The notes: a model not told the origin generated them from the letters alone. Positions 44,813 to 54,117 are shown, counted from the stretch's first letter. The stretch is DNA of 64,000 bases from CAWJLS01 sp963843755 (GCA_963843755.1 CAWJLS010000007.1:1-64000), one strand, 5' to 3'. A program made the numbers and translations.

Positions 44813-45610
44813 ATGCACGCACGCGCACGCCACGCCCTGGCCCTCACGGCCGTCATGCTCCTCGTCGTCTCCGGCGCCGCCTCGGCGCTCGAGAAGGAGG
44901 AGACGTTCGATCACACCTATCCGCTCGCCGCCGGCGGCCAGGTCTCCATCCACAACGTCAACGGCTCCATCGAGGTCACGTCCTGGGATCGGGACGAGGT
45001 CCGGGTGCTGGCGGTGAAGAAGGTCCGGGCCTCGAGCAGCTCCCGCGCCGACGAGATCCTGGCCGGCACCGAGATCGAGGTCGAGTCCTCCGCCAGCCGG
45101 GTCTCGGTCCGGACCGAGCTGCCGCACTCGTCGGGCGGCATGCTGTCCTGGCTGTTCGGCAACGGCTCGAACGCCAGCGTCTCCTACCAGGTCACCGTGC
45201 CGCGCCAGGCCGACGTCGACCTCGGGACCACCAACGGCAAGCTCACGGCGCGGGGCGTCGCCGGGCGGGTCGAAGCGTCGAGCACCAACGGCGGCATCGA
45301 CCTGTCCGACATCCGCGGCTCGGTCGACGCCTCGACCACCAACGGTGGCGTTTCTGTCGACCTGGCGGAGGTCTCCGGCGGCCGGGACATGTCGTTCTCG
45401 TCGACCAACGGCGGCATCCAGGTGACCGTGCCGCGCAGCGCCCGGCTGTCGATCCACGCCTCGACCACCAACGGCGGCATCCACCTGGACGACCTGTCGG
45501 CCGACATCCGGAGCAAGAGCCGCCGGCGCCTGGTCGCCGACGTCAACGGCGGCGGCCCGGAGATCCGGGTGACGACGACCAACGGCGGGATCCGGGTTCG
45601 GGGGGAGTGA
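44813..45610 (+). CDS. Exported DUF4097 beta-repeat protein
   Basis: This 265-residue protein has a signal peptide (residues 1 to about 25, ending GAASA) and then a right-handed beta-solenoid made of repeats with the core S/T-T-N-G-G-I/V (seen about seven times, e.g. ASSTNGGIDLSDIRGSVDAS). A glycine/serine turn lies between. DUF4097 proteins are often found near ECF sigma/anti-sigma genes, which fits the promoter here. It should be periplasmic or on the surface. Function is unknown. Confidence 0.88.
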   Translation: MHARARHALALTAVMLLVVSGAASALEKEETFDHTYPLAAGGQVSIHNVNGSIEVTSWDRDEVRVLAVKKVRASSSSRADEILAGTEIEVESSASRVSVRTELPHSSGGMLSWLFGNGSNASVSYQVTVPRQADVDLGTTNGKLTARGVAGRVEASSTNGGIDLSDIRGSVDASTTNGGVSVDLAEVSGGRDMSFSSTNGGIQVTVPRSARLSIHASTTNGGIHLDDLSADIRSKSRRRLVADVNGGGPEIRVTTTNGGIRVRGE

Positions 45611-45611
45611 C

Positions 45612-45655
45612 AGGATCTCCCCCCTCCAGGGAGAAAGGGACGCCCCCGCCCGTAG
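45612..45655 (+). repeat. C-rich hairpin repeat, copy C (short form)
   Basis: It begins two bases after the DUF4097 stop with AGGATCTCCCCCCTCC and AGGGAGAAAGGGACGCCCCC. The left arm is shortened compared with the other copies. Confidence 0.5.
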
Positions 45656-45667
45656 CCGACGGCGCCC

Positions 45668-45721
45668 AGGAGTCTGCGCGGCAGGACCGCGCGGTCACGT
45701 GCTCCTGCCGCGGAGACTCCT
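45668..45721. terminator. Long hairpin between convergent genes
   Basis: Nineteen-base arms, 45668-45686 and 45703-45721, match with one mismatch: AGGAGTCT(G/C)CGCGGCAGGA. A 16-base loop lies between. It stands between DUF4097 and trmH, which converge, so it can end both transcripts, though no T-run follows. Confidence 0.5.
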
Positions 45722-45733
45722 AGAGTCGCTCGG

Positions 45734-46414
45734 TTACCCCCGCGGCACGTCCCCCAGCAGCTCGCCGTCCTCGCCCAGGTCCGGGTAGGGCACTCCCCGG
45801 TCGAGGCAGAGGGCGGCGTGCTGCGGGTAGACCCACTCGAAGAGCGTCCGGCGGTAGACCTCCTCCGGCAGCCGCGGGCCGCCGGCGTAGAATCCGGCCT
45901 GCTGGCGCTGGCGCCGCGCCTCGTAGAGCAGCAGCGCCGCCGCCACCGAGACGTTGAGGCTCGTCACCATCCCCTCCATCGGCACCGCCACGAAGCCGTG
46001 GGCTCGGGCCAGCGCCGGTCGGCTGACGCCGTCCTTCTCCTGCCCCAGGACGATCGCCGTCGGCACGGTGTAGTCGACCTCCCGGTAGTCGCGGACCTCC
46101 TTCTCCGGCTCGCCCCCCGGGTGCGCCGCCCAGATCCGGAAGCCGCCCGCCTCCAGCCGGTCGCAGGCCGCCTCGACGCTCCCGTGGCGCACCACCTGCA
46201 CCCACTTGCCCGTCCCCCGCGAGATCGCCCGCGCCGGCCGCACCACCGGGCGCTCCGGGGCGACCGCGTGCACCTCGAACACCCCCACCGCGTCGCACGA
46301 GCGCAGCACCGCCGACAGGTTGTGCGGCTTGTGCACCTGGTCGAGCAGCACGGTCAGATCCGGCTGGCGCCGGTCGAGCACGGCGCGCAGGCGGTGGAAG
46401 CGGCGGGGGAGCAT
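45734..46414 (-). CDS. trmH: tRNA (guanosine-18-2'-O)-methyltransferase TrmH
   Basis: TrmH is a SPOUT enzyme that methylates the ribose of G18 in the D-loop of tRNAs using S-adenosylmethionine. The 226-residue length equals that of E. coli TrmH (229). The knot motifs are seen as DQVHKPHNLSAVLRSCDAVG, AIVLGQEKDGVS and VPMEGMVTSLNVSVAAALLLY, and the following EARRQRQQAGFY matches TrmH rather than other SpoU proteins. It starts with the ATG at 46414. Confidence 0.92.
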   Translation of the reverse strand: MLPRRFHRLRAVLDRRQPDLTVLLDQVHKPHNLSAVLRSCDAVGVFEVHAVAPERPVVRPARAISRGTGKWVQVVRHGSVEAACDRLEAGGFRIWAAHPGGEPEKEVRDYREVDYTVPTAIVLGQEKDGVSRPALARAHGFVAVPMEGMVTSLNVSVAAALLLYEARRQRQQAGFYAGGPRLPEEVYRRTLFEWVYPQHAALCLDRGVPYPDLGEDGELLGDVPRG

Positions 46415-46562
46415 GGCGCCTATTGTCTCCCAGGCGTCGCACCGGCCTCCCGCCGCGGCGCCCCGCGCCGATATACTTCGGCCGACTTCAGCGCATGGGC
46501 TGCAACGAGACCACTCCGCGCCCGCTCCCGCGCACCCGGGCGCCGATCCAGGAGGAACCCCG

Positions 46563-47642
46563 ATGACCACGACGACCGCCACCGCGTCGATCGACCGTAT
46601 CCGCGAGCTGCTCGGTGACGAGGCCGACAGCCTGCTCACCCACACCTGCACCGGCATCCCGAAGGAGTCGATCCACCTCACCGGGCCGGACCACGTGGAC
46701 CGCTCCTTCGGCCTGTCGGACCGCAACCCCCGGGTGCTGGTCAACCTCCAGCGGATGTACGGCCACGGGCGGCTCGGCGGCACCGGGTATCTCTCGATCC
46801 TGCCGGTCGACCAGGGGATCGAGCACTCGGCGGCCTCCGCCTTCGGTCCCAACCCGGCGTTCATGGACCCGGAGAACATCGTCAAGCTCGCCATCGAGGG
46901 CGGCTGCAACGCCGTCGCCTCGACCCTGGGCGTGCTGGGCTCCCTGTCGCGGAAGTACGCCCACCGCATCCCGTTCCTGGTCAAGATCAACCACAACGAG
47001 CTGCTGACCTACCCGAACAGCTACCAGCAGATCCTGTTCTCGAGCGTCGAGCAGGCGTTCGACCTGGGGGCCGCCGCCGTCGGCGCCACCATCTACTTCG
47101 GCAGCGACGACGCCCGGCGCGAGATCGTCGAGATCGCCGAGGCCTTCTCCCACGCCCACGACTTGGGGCTGGGCACGGTGCTCTGGTGCTACCTGCGCAA
47201 CGAGGCGTTCAAGAAGGACGGCACCGACTACCACGCCGCCGCCGACCTGACGGGGCAGGCCAACCACCTGGGCGTCACCATCGAGGCGGACGTCGTCAAG
47301 CAGAAGCAGGCGACCAACAACGGCGGCTACCCGGCGATCGGCTTCGGCAAGACGAACGACCGGGTCTACGGCGAGCTGGTGACCGATCATCCGGTCGACC
47401 TGGTGCGCTGGCAGGTGGCCAACTGCTTCATGGGGCGGATCGGCCTGATCAACTCCGGCGGCGCGTCGAAGGGCAAGGGCGACCTGGCGGCGGCGGTGCG
47501 CACGGCGGTGATCAACAAGCGGGCCGGCGGCACCGGCCTGATCTCCGGCCGCAAGGCGTTCCAGAAGCCGATGGCCGAAGGGGTCGCGCTGCTCCACGCG
47601 ATCCAGGACGTCTACCTCGCGGATGACGTGACGGTCGCCTGA
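46563..47642 (+). CDS. Class I fructose-bisphosphate aldolase (DhnA/FbaB type)
   Basis: This cytoplasmic enzyme cleaves fructose-1,6-bisphosphate to the triose phosphates, or runs the reverse in gluconeogenesis, through a lysine Schiff base. The 359-residue protein resembles E. coli FbaB: SILPVDQGIEHS, PFLVKINHNELL, GAAAVGATIYFGS and INSGGASKGKGDL. A clear AGGAGG precedes the ATG at 46563, and a TATACT -10 lies at 46472-46477 without a convincing -35. The gene is divergent from trmH. Confidence 0.93.
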   Translation: MTTTTATASIDRIRELLGDEADSLLTHTCTGIPKESIHLTGPDHVDRSFGLSDRNPRVLVNLQRMYGHGRLGGTGYLSILPVDQGIEHSAASAFGPNPAFMDPENIVKLAIEGGCNAVASTLGVLGSLSRKYAHRIPFLVKINHNELLTYPNSYQQILFSSVEQAFDLGAAAVGATIYFGSDDARREIVEIAEAFSHAHDLGLGTVLWCYLRNEAFKKDGTDYHAAADLTGQANHLGVTIEADVVKQKQATNNGGYPAIGFGKTNDRVYGELVTDHPVDLVRWQVANCFMGRIGLINSGGASKGKGDLAAAVRTAVINKRAGGTGLISGRKAFQKPMAEGVALLHAIQDVYLADDVTVA

Positions 47643-47691
47643 TCGCCGGGGACGGTCCCCGCAACGAGGCGAGAGAGCGAGTAGAGCGATC

Positions 47692-49329
47692 GTGCACCGT
47701 CAGCCCGGCAGCGGTCTCGTGGAGAAGATCGGGGCTCCTGAATCGGCTCGTGGCCCGGCGCAGAGCCCGGTCCGTGATCCGGCGCCTGACACGGCTCACG
47801 ATCCGGCACCTGCCCGGCGCGGACGCCCGGCAGCGTTTCCGGCGCTCGCTGTGGCCTTTCTCGTGGCCCTCCTTCTGGCCCCCTTTCTTGCCCCCTTTCC
47901 AGCCGGGGCGAGCCTGCTGTTCGGAGCGGACCTGCCCACTTCCGCGGCGACTGCGGCCACCGCCACCACGACGGCCACCGCTGACGCACCGGCCGACCAC
48001 GTCGTCCTGATCTCGGTCGACGGCCTGCGGCCCGAGTTCTATCTCGACCCCTCCTGGCCGGCGCCGATGATGCAGCAGATGCGCCGCGAAGGGGCCTCGG
48101 CGCGCGGCGTGCTGTCGGTCTACCCGTCGGTCACCTACCCGTCCCACACGACGATGATCACGGGCGCGCTGCCCGCTCGCCACGGCATCTACTACAACAG
48201 CCCCTACGAGCCCGCCGGCCCGACCGGCCGCTGGTACTGGGAGGCCTCCGCGATCCGCGTGCCGACTCTCTGGAGCGCGGTGCGCGACGCCGGTCTGACC
48301 TCGGCGAGCATCGGCTGGCCGGTCAGCGTCGGCGCTCCGATCGACCGCAACCTGCCCGAGATCTGGTCGCTGGACCCGAAGGTCGATCCGATCGATGCCA
48401 TGCGGGCGGTGGAGCAGCCGCCCGGGCTGATCGCCGAGCTGGAGCGGGAGGCGACCGGCCGGCTGAGCCGCGAGACGTTCACCATCGCCCACCTGACCCG
48501 GGACGATCGGGCCGGCGCCATGGCGGCGTACCTTCTGGAGCGCTACCGGCCGTCCCTGCTCACTGTCCACCTGATCGAGGCCGACCACTTCCAGCACGAG
48601 GAGGGGCGCGACGGGCCGATGGTGCGTCGGGCGGTGGCAACGGTCGACCGGGCCATCGCCCAGGTCGTCGAGGCGGCCGGGCGGGCGGGAATCCTGGGGC
48701 GGACCGCCTTCGTCGTCACCGGCGACCACGGGCACGACGACCGCCAGATCCGCCTCGCGCCGAACGTCTGGCTGGCGGAGGCGGGGCTGCTGCGCGATCC
48801 GGAAGCCGGATCCGACGCGGCAGGCGAGACCGGTGGGGCAGGGGAAACGCCGCGCCGGGCCGCCTTCCACACCAGCGGGGCGGCCGCCTTCCTCCACCTC
48901 CAGGAGCCGGACGGTCCGCAGGGACAGGCCCTCGCCGAGCGTGTCCGGCAGGTCCTGGACGGTCTGCCCGCGGGCGTCCGGAGCCTCTTCCGGATCATGG
49001 ACCGGGCGGAGCTCGACCGCCGGGGCGCGGCGCCGGAGGCGATCCTCTCCCTCGCCGCCGAGCCGGGGGTCGACTTCACCGAGGACGCGGAGCCGCCGGC
49101 GCTCCGGCCGATCGCCGGGGCCACTCACGGCTATCCGCCGGAGCGCGAGACCATGCACACGGGGCTCGTCGCCTGGGGTGCCGGCGTTCGTCCCGGGGCG
49201 GTGGCGCCGCTGCTGCGGTTGACCGACGTCGCGCCGCTGGTCAGCCACCTCCTGGGGATTCCGTTCGACGCCCCGGACGGCACCGTGCCGCTCGGCCTGC
49301 TCGGCGACGCCGAGCCCGCGAGCCACTGA
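47692..49329 (+). CDS. Exported alkaline-phosphatase-superfamily phosphodiesterase (ENPP/nucleotide pyrophosphatase type)
   Basis: The 545-residue protein starts with GTG and a proline/arginine-rich stretch before a hydrophobic signal/anchor (AFPALAVAFLVALLLAPFLAPFP). The catalytic domain has the metal-binding VVLISVDGLRPEF, the nucleophile threonine in SVTYPSHTTMITG, IEADHFQHE, TGDHGHDDRQI and GATHGYPPE, a full two-zinc site. Such enzymes cleave nucleotides or phospholipid head groups in the periplasm. The substrate is unknown. The GTG at 47692 has only a weak ribosome site, so the N-terminus is uncertain. Confidence 0.85.
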   Translation: MHRQPGSGLVEKIGAPESARGPAQSPVRDPAPDTAHDPAPARRGRPAAFPALAVAFLVALLLAPFLAPFPAGASLLFGADLPTSAATAATATTTATADAPADHVVLISVDGLRPEFYLDPSWPAPMMQQMRREGASARGVLSVYPSVTYPSHTTMITGALPARHGIYYNSPYEPAGPTGRWYWEASAIRVPTLWSAVRDAGLTSASIGWPVSVGAPIDRNLPEIWSLDPKVDPIDAMRAVEQPPGLIAELEREATGRLSRETFTIAHLTRDDRAGAMAAYLLERYRPSLLTVHLIEADHFQHEEGRDGPMVRRAVATVDRAIAQVVEAAGRAGILGRTAFVVTGDHGHDDRQIRLAPNVWLAEAGLLRDPEAGSDAAGETGGAGETPRRAAFHTSGAAAFLHLQEPDGPQGQALAERVRQVLDGLPAGVRSLFRIMDRAELDRRGAAPEAILSLAAEPGVDFTEDAEPPALRPIAGATHGYPPERETMHTGLVAWGAGVRPGAVAPLLRLTDVAPLVSHLLGIPFDAPDGTVPLGLLGDAEPASH

Positions 49330-49398
49330 CCCGCCACAGGTCGCCGCCCTCAGATCTCCCGCGGGGAGTCTTCGCCGGCAGCGTTTCGGACAGCGCGC

Positions 49399-51201
49399 TC
49401 AGAGCTCGGAAAGGCGGTCGAGGGTCAGGTCGAGCGGCGGGTGCCCGTCGGCGCGCACGAGCAGTCGGTGCTCGCCGACCGGCAGGTGCTCCAGGTCGAG
49501 CTCGACGGTGCCCCACCAGGCGACACCCTCGGGGCGCAGGTGCCAGCGCAGCTTGTCCCACCGCAGGCCGCCGATCCACACCTCGGGCCGGCGGGTCGGC
49601 CACGCCAGCAGCAGCCGGACCACGGCGAAATGGGTGGCCGTGTGGATCTCCTTCGCCCTCGACAGATCAGGGCGACCCCACCGGTCGGTCCGGTCAAACC
49701 CGTTGCGCCGGCCGGGGCGATGGAACTGGACCGTCCGCCGGCACCACCCCGGTGCCGCGCTCTCCCCCTGCATCCGCAGGGAGACGACGTGCGCGCCTTC
49801 GGAGAGGTAGGGGACCGGGAGCTCGAGCACGAACCGCCGGCGGGTCGTCTCGGCGAAGTCGAGGGTGGCGACAGGGGTGCGATCGACGAGCAGCTCGACC
49901 TTCTCGAGCGCCTTGCGGGTGTCGACACCGGGAAGGGCGAGCTGCCACGGCACCCGGCCGGTGACCACCAGCGGGTCGGTCACCGTCTCCCCCTCCCGGG
50001 GCGAGTCGAGGTGGAAGCCGCTCCGGGGGACCGGCTGGGGCGTGACGCTGACGTACGGGCGGTAGCTCACCGGCTCCACCGCTTCGAGGTGGGGCGAGTG
50101 GCGCCGCCTGCCGTTCGCCAGGCAGCTCGCGCAGCCGGCCGGAGGATCGCCGGCGTCCCGGCCGCCGTTCGTGTCGTCGGTGAAGGCGACGTGGTGCCGG
50201 CGGAAGGCGGTGAGCTCGGGGCCGTTCCAGATGGCGCCGACGTCGCGGCCGTCTCCGTGGCCGTTCAGGTGGCCGAAGCAGGTGTCGTTGAGGCAGCAGG
50301 TCCGGACCTCGCCCGCGGTGGTGACGAACAGGGTGGTGAACGGTTCGGAGCAGACCCACTCGGTCTGGCTGCGCTCTGCGACCCGCTGCGCGTAGTCCCA
50401 CGATCCGGTACCGGTGAGGAACCGGCTGCTGAACCGGATACCCGCCTCCTCGGCCAGCTCGCCGGCCCTGGCGAGCAGGGCGTCCGCCTCCTCGGTCGAG
50501 GACAGGCGGGTCAGCTTCTCGTCGCCGTAGACCCGGCCGAGCGCCGAGGCCGAGCGGCCCCAGTCGAACAGCGGCTCGACATTGACCTCGTCGACCCCCG
50601 CGTCCCGGCAGAGCTCGAGCAGCCGGGGGAGCTCCGGCAGGTTCGACGCCATGGCGACGAAGTTCACGGTCAGCTCCGGGCGCCCGTGGCTCCGCCGCAC
50701 CGAGGCGAGCGCCTCGATCCCGCGGAGCAGGTCGGCGAAATGCCCGCCCTGCCGGATCGTCTCGTAGGTCTCGGCCGTCGCGCCGTCGATCGACAGCGAG
50801 ATCCGGTCCAGCCCGGCCTCGGCCAGCGCCTCGGCCCGCTCCCGGGTCATCAGGGTTCCGTTGCTGGTCGTGCGGGTATGCACTCCGGCCGCGGAGAGCT
50901 CGCGGACGAAGTCTTCCAGGTGGGGGTTGAGCAGCGGTTCGCCGAGGCCGTAGAGGTGGGCTCTGAGGAGCGTCGGGAAGAGGGGACGGAGCGCGCCGAA
51001 CAGCTCCGGCGTCAGGAGACCGGGACGCCCGCCGCCCGGCCGGTAGCGGTCGTCGTGACCGATGGCGCACATCCGGCACCGGAGGTTGCAGCGGGCGGAG
51101 ACCTCGACGAACAGCTCGAGGGGCAGCCCCGAGAGCGTCTCGACCTGTCGGTGGTAGTCGCGCCGGAGTCGGCTGACGTTCGCCCAACGTTCGCTGTCCA
51201 T
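49399..51201 (-). CDS. Radical SAM/SPASM protein with an extra beta-rich C-terminal half
   Basis: The 600-residue protein has the radical SAM motif in EVSARCNLRCRMCAIGH (C-x3-C-x2-C), YGLGEPLLNPHL and SLSIDGATAETYETIRQGG. The SPASM region, about residues 290-370, holds CSEPF, RTCCLND and CASC. Enzymes of this type modify peptides or sugars. The last 230 residues are not SPASM: they look like Ig or carbohydrate-binding beta domains (VTGRVPWQLALPG; EGAHVVSLRMQGE; LPVGEHRLLVRADG). No precursor peptide or partner enzyme is next to it. GGGAGGGA precedes the ATG at 51201. Confidence 0.85.
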   Translation of the reverse strand: MDSERWANVSRLRRDYHRQVETLSGLPLELFVEVSARCNLRCRMCAIGHDDRYRPGGGRPGLLTPELFGALRPLFPTLLRAHLYGLGEPLLNPHLEDFVRELSAAGVHTRTTSNGTLMTRERAEALAEAGLDRISLSIDGATAETYETIRQGGHFADLLRGIEALASVRRSHGRPELTVNFVAMASNLPELPRLLELCRDAGVDEVNVEPLFDWGRSASALGRVYGDEKLTRLSSTEEADALLARAGELAEEAGIRFSSRFLTGTGSWDYAQRVAERSQTEWVCSEPFTTLFVTTAGEVRTCCLNDTCFGHLNGHGDGRDVGAIWNGPELTAFRRHHVAFTDDTNGGRDAGDPPAGCASCLANGRRRHSPHLEAVEPVSYRPYVSVTPQPVPRSGFHLDSPREGETVTDPLVVTGRVPWQLALPGVDTRKALEKVELLVDRTPVATLDFAETTRRRFVLELPVPYLSEGAHVVSLRMQGESAAPGWCRRTVQFHRPGRRNGFDRTDRWGRPDLSRAKEIHTATHFAVVRLLLAWPTRRPEVWIGGLRWDKLRWHLRPEGVAWWGTVELDLEHLPVGEHRLLVRADGHPPLDLTLDRLSEL

Positions 51202-51345
51202 CCCATCCCTCCCGAGTCTTGGCTGTGGTGCCGATCGATTGATGTCAGCGTAGCATATTTCGGGTTGCGTGAACAGTGCGCCGTCCGGACCCGGGTGGGG
51301 TCCGATAGGCTTGCCGGGTCAACCGCAGTCGGAGGGAGCCGCCCC

Positions 51346-52113
51346 ATGCGAACGACCCCACGGACCGTCCTCGCCCTGAGTCTCGCCCTGATGCCCGGAA
51401 TGGTGAGCGTCGCCTGCGCCCAAGCGAATGATTCGGACGCTCCGGCCGCTTCAGACGCTGCGGCTGCCTCGGTGGCAGCGGAGGAAGCGCCGGCCGGAGC
51501 CGTCCACGAGGCGGTGCCGGACCACCCCGACCCGGACGCGACCTACCTGTTCTACCTCCACGGAGCGATCATCGAGAGCCAGGGTCGGCGGCCGACCCAT
51601 CCCGAGTACGGGGTCTACGAGTACGACCAGATCCTCGACGCCCTGGCGGCGCGCGGTTTCCAGGTGATCAGCGAGGCGCGGCCGGCGGGGACCCAGGTTC
51701 CCGCCTATGCCGAAAAGGTCGCGGACCAGGTGCGCTCCCTGGTCGAAGCGGGCGTGCCGGCCGACCACATCGCGGTCGCCGGCCACTCCAAGGGCGCGAT
51801 GATCACCCTCGGCGTCTCCTCGCTGCTCGATCCGGATCGGTATGCAGGCGTGCGCTACGTGGTCATGGCCGGCTGCTTCCGCGGCGGCAGCCCGATCCGC
51901 GGCCTCCGCCTGAGCGGCCACCTGCTGTCGATCTACGACGACGCGGACCGCCTCGCCGGCTCCTGCGACACGGTCTTCACCCACGCGGCGGGCGCCGAAG
52001 GGGCGAAGGAGATCGTCCTCCACACCGGCCTGGGGCACGGCGCGTTCTATTCTCCGAGGGATGTGTGGCTAGGACCGTTGACGGCTTGGCTGACGCCTTC
52101 GAGGGCGCGCTAG
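51346..52113 (+). CDS. Exported alpha/beta hydrolase
   Basis: This 255-residue protein has a signal peptide ending near ACAQA, an Ala/Glu linker, and an alpha/beta hydrolase fold. TYLFYLHGAIIE forms the oxyanion strand, and the nucleophile elbow is IAVAGHSKGAMITL (Ser in G-H-S-K-G). GLGHGAF carries the likely catalytic histidine and IYDDADRLAG the aspartate. It is small for a lipase; substrate unknown. GGAGGGAG lies about 9 bases before the ATG. It is divergent from the radical SAM gene. Confidence 0.82.
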   Translation: MRTTPRTVLALSLALMPGMVSVACAQANDSDAPAASDAAAASVAAEEAPAGAVHEAVPDHPDPDATYLFYLHGAIIESQGRRPTHPEYGVYEYDQILDALAARGFQVISEARPAGTQVPAYAEKVADQVRSLVEAGVPADHIAVAGHSKGAMITLGVSSLLDPDRYAGVRYVVMAGCFRGGSPIRGLRLSGHLLSIYDDADRLAGSCDTVFTHAAGAEGAKEIVLHTGLGHGAFYSPRDVWLGPLTAWLTPSRAR

Positions 52114-52169
52114 GAAGCGTGCCAGCGTTGCGGAGCACTCTGTCGAGCTCTCGCCGGTCGACGGGTCGC

Positions 52170-52252
52170 GATCGATCTGGAAGATCCGCAGGATCCCCCC
52201 TACAACCCCCCGACCCCCTTCTCTCCCCCAGGGGGAGAAGGGGGCGCCTCCA
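52170..52252 (+). repeat. C-rich hairpin repeat, copy D (long form)
   Basis: It opens with GATCGATCTGGAAGATCC like copy B, then GGATCCCCCC and the arms CCCCCTTCTC and GAGAAGGGGG. It lies between the hydrolase and the convergent ETF-QO gene, so it may end both. Confidence 0.65.
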
Positions 52253-52267
52253 CCCTGTTCCTTCCCG

Positions 52268-53941
52268 TTACATCCGGCCGTAGCTCGGCCCGCCGCCCCC
52301 CTCGGGCGGCACCCAGGTGATGATCTGGTACGGGTCCATGATGTCGCAGGTCTTGCAGTGGACGCAGTTCGAGGCGTTGATCTGCAGGCGCCGTCCGGCC
52401 GCGGCCTCGGCGTCCTCGACCACCTCGTAGACCCCCGCCGGGCAGAAGCGCTCGCACGGGTTGCCGTACTCGGCCGGACACCGCTCGACGCAGATCGAGG
52501 TGTCGGCTACCAGCAGGTGCACCGGCTGGTCCTCCTCGTGGGAGGTGCCGGAGTTGTAGACGTCCGCCAGCCGGTCGAAGGTCAGCTCGCCGTCCGGCGT
52601 GAAGGCGGGCGGCCTCGCCTGGGGCTTGCGGTCCAGGCGCTCCATCCGCTCGTGGCCGGCCTCGGTCTCCAGCCGCCCCTTGAACCCCCAGCCACGGCCG
52701 CCGGTGACGAACCCCAGGGCGCCCTGGACCACGCCGCCCAGGAGCCCCTTGTCGAACCCCTGGTGGAAGTTGCGCACCTTCCAGAGATCCTTCTTGAGCC
52801 AGCTTCCGTTCACCTTGGCGTCGTAGGCGGCGAGGTCGGCCTCGCCGAAGCTCCCCTTCTTCAGGCACTCGAAGATCGTCTCCGCCGCCAGCATGCCCGA
52901 CTTCATCCCCAGCGAGATCCCCTTGAGCTTCTGGCTGTTGAGGAAGCCGCCCGAGTCGCCGACGATCAGGAAGCCGTCGCCGTAGAGCTTCGGCATGGCG
53001 TACCAGCCGCCCTCCGGGATCGCCTTGGCGCCGTAGTTGATCATCTTGCCGCCCCGGAGGATCTTCGCCACCTCCGGGTGGGTCTTCATGCGCTGGAAAA
53101 GAGCGTGGGGGTCGGTCCACGGGTTCTCGTAGTCGAGGCCGATCACAAGGCCGACCGCGGCGACGTTGCCTTCGAGCCCGTAGATGAAGCCGCCGCCGAA
53201 GACGTCCTTGCCCAGGGGCCAGTTCATGGTGTGGGTGACCGAGCCGGGAGTGATCCGTCCTTCGGGCAGCTCCCAGTGCTCCTTGATCCCGATGGAGTAG
53301 GTCATCGGGTTCTTGCCCGCCCACAGGTCGAGGCGGCTATCGAGCTGCTTGACCAGGGTGCCGCGGACGCCCTCGCCGAGCACCGTGCAGCGGGTACGGA
53401 TGTCCATCCCCGGCTGGAAGTTGGCCTTCTTCTCGCCCTCCTTGTCGACCCCCTGGTCCTTGGTGCGGACGCCGACCACCGCGCCGTCTTCGAGCAGCAC
53501 CTGGGACGCCGGAAACTCCGGGAAGACCGACACCCCCTTCTCCTCGGCCTTGTCGCCGAGCCACTTGACCAGCTTGCCGAGAGAGGCGACGTAGTAGCCG
53601 TGGTTCGACAGCGGGGGCGGCGTCGGCACCTTGTGGGACTTGGTCTCCGAGAGCCACAGGACGCGGTCCGGGCCCACCGGCGCCTCGAACGGCGCCTCCT
53701 GCCACGCGTCGGGGAAGAGCTCCTGGAACGCCACCGGATCGACCACCGCGCCCGAGAAGCCGTGGCTGCCGAGCTCCTTGCCCTTCTCGAGCACCGCGAT
53801 CTCGATCTCGATCGGCTCGGCCCCGCCGGCGTTGTGCTGCTCGATCAGCTCCGCCAGCCGGTAGGCCCCGGCCAGGCTGGCCGGGCCGGCGCCGACGAAG
53901 ACGACGTCCATTTCCAGGGTTTCGCGGCTCTCCTCACTCAT
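52268..53941 (-). CDS. Electron transfer flavoprotein-ubiquinone oxidoreductase
   Basis: ETF-QO takes electrons from ETF, reduced by acyl-CoA and amino-acid dehydrogenases, and passes them to quinone at the membrane. The 557-residue protein has the FAD motif DVVFVGAGPASLAGAYRLAE, the quinone-region GSHGFSGAVVDP, GGFLNSQKLKG and, at the C-terminus, the 4Fe-4S cysteines in DTSICVERCPAE, CERFCPAGVYE and NCVHCKTCDIMDPYQ. The ATG at 53941 has GGAG about 8 bases upstream. No etfAB is nearby. The gene is divergent from the his operon. Confidence 0.95.
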   Translation of the reverse strand: MSEESRETLEMDVVFVGAGPASLAGAYRLAELIEQHNAGGAEPIEIEIAVLEKGKELGSHGFSGAVVDPVAFQELFPDAWQEAPFEAPVGPDRVLWLSETKSHKVPTPPPLSNHGYYVASLGKLVKWLGDKAEEKGVSVFPEFPASQVLLEDGAVVGVRTKDQGVDKEGEKKANFQPGMDIRTRCTVLGEGVRGTLVKQLDSRLDLWAGKNPMTYSIGIKEHWELPEGRITPGSVTHTMNWPLGKDVFGGGFIYGLEGNVAAVGLVIGLDYENPWTDPHALFQRMKTHPEVAKILRGGKMINYGAKAIPEGGWYAMPKLYGDGFLIVGDSGGFLNSQKLKGISLGMKSGMLAAETIFECLKKGSFGEADLAAYDAKVNGSWLKKDLWKVRNFHQGFDKGLLGGVVQGALGFVTGGRGWGFKGRLETEAGHERMERLDRKPQARPPAFTPDGELTFDRLADVYNSGTSHEEDQPVHLLVADTSICVERCPAEYGNPCERFCPAGVYEVVEDAEAAAGRRLQINASNCVHCKTCDIMDPYQIITWVPPEGGGGPSYGRM

Positions 53942-54117
53942 CGCTGCTCTCCGGTTCGCTGAGGTGATTGTGGGGGTGCTGGCTCTGGTGCTGGCGTCGG
54001 CCCCTGCCGGTTCCTATCGGTCCCGGCGGGGGCGGTCGGGAGGATCGGGGAGGGGCCGCGAGGACTGCGATGGGGCGCCCCGGGCGGCGTCCCGACTGGC
54101 AGGATCGTAGCATGCGG

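Noticed and set aside
49356..49368. CTCCC/GGGAG hairpin between the phosphodiesterase and radical SAM genes
   Set aside because: The stem is only five pairs with a 3-base loop and no T-run, too weak to call a terminator.
51202..51345. Precursor peptide (RiPP) next to the radical SAM gene
   Set aside because: No short frame with a ribosome site and a Cys/Gly/Ser-rich core was found on either strand in the flanking intergenic regions.
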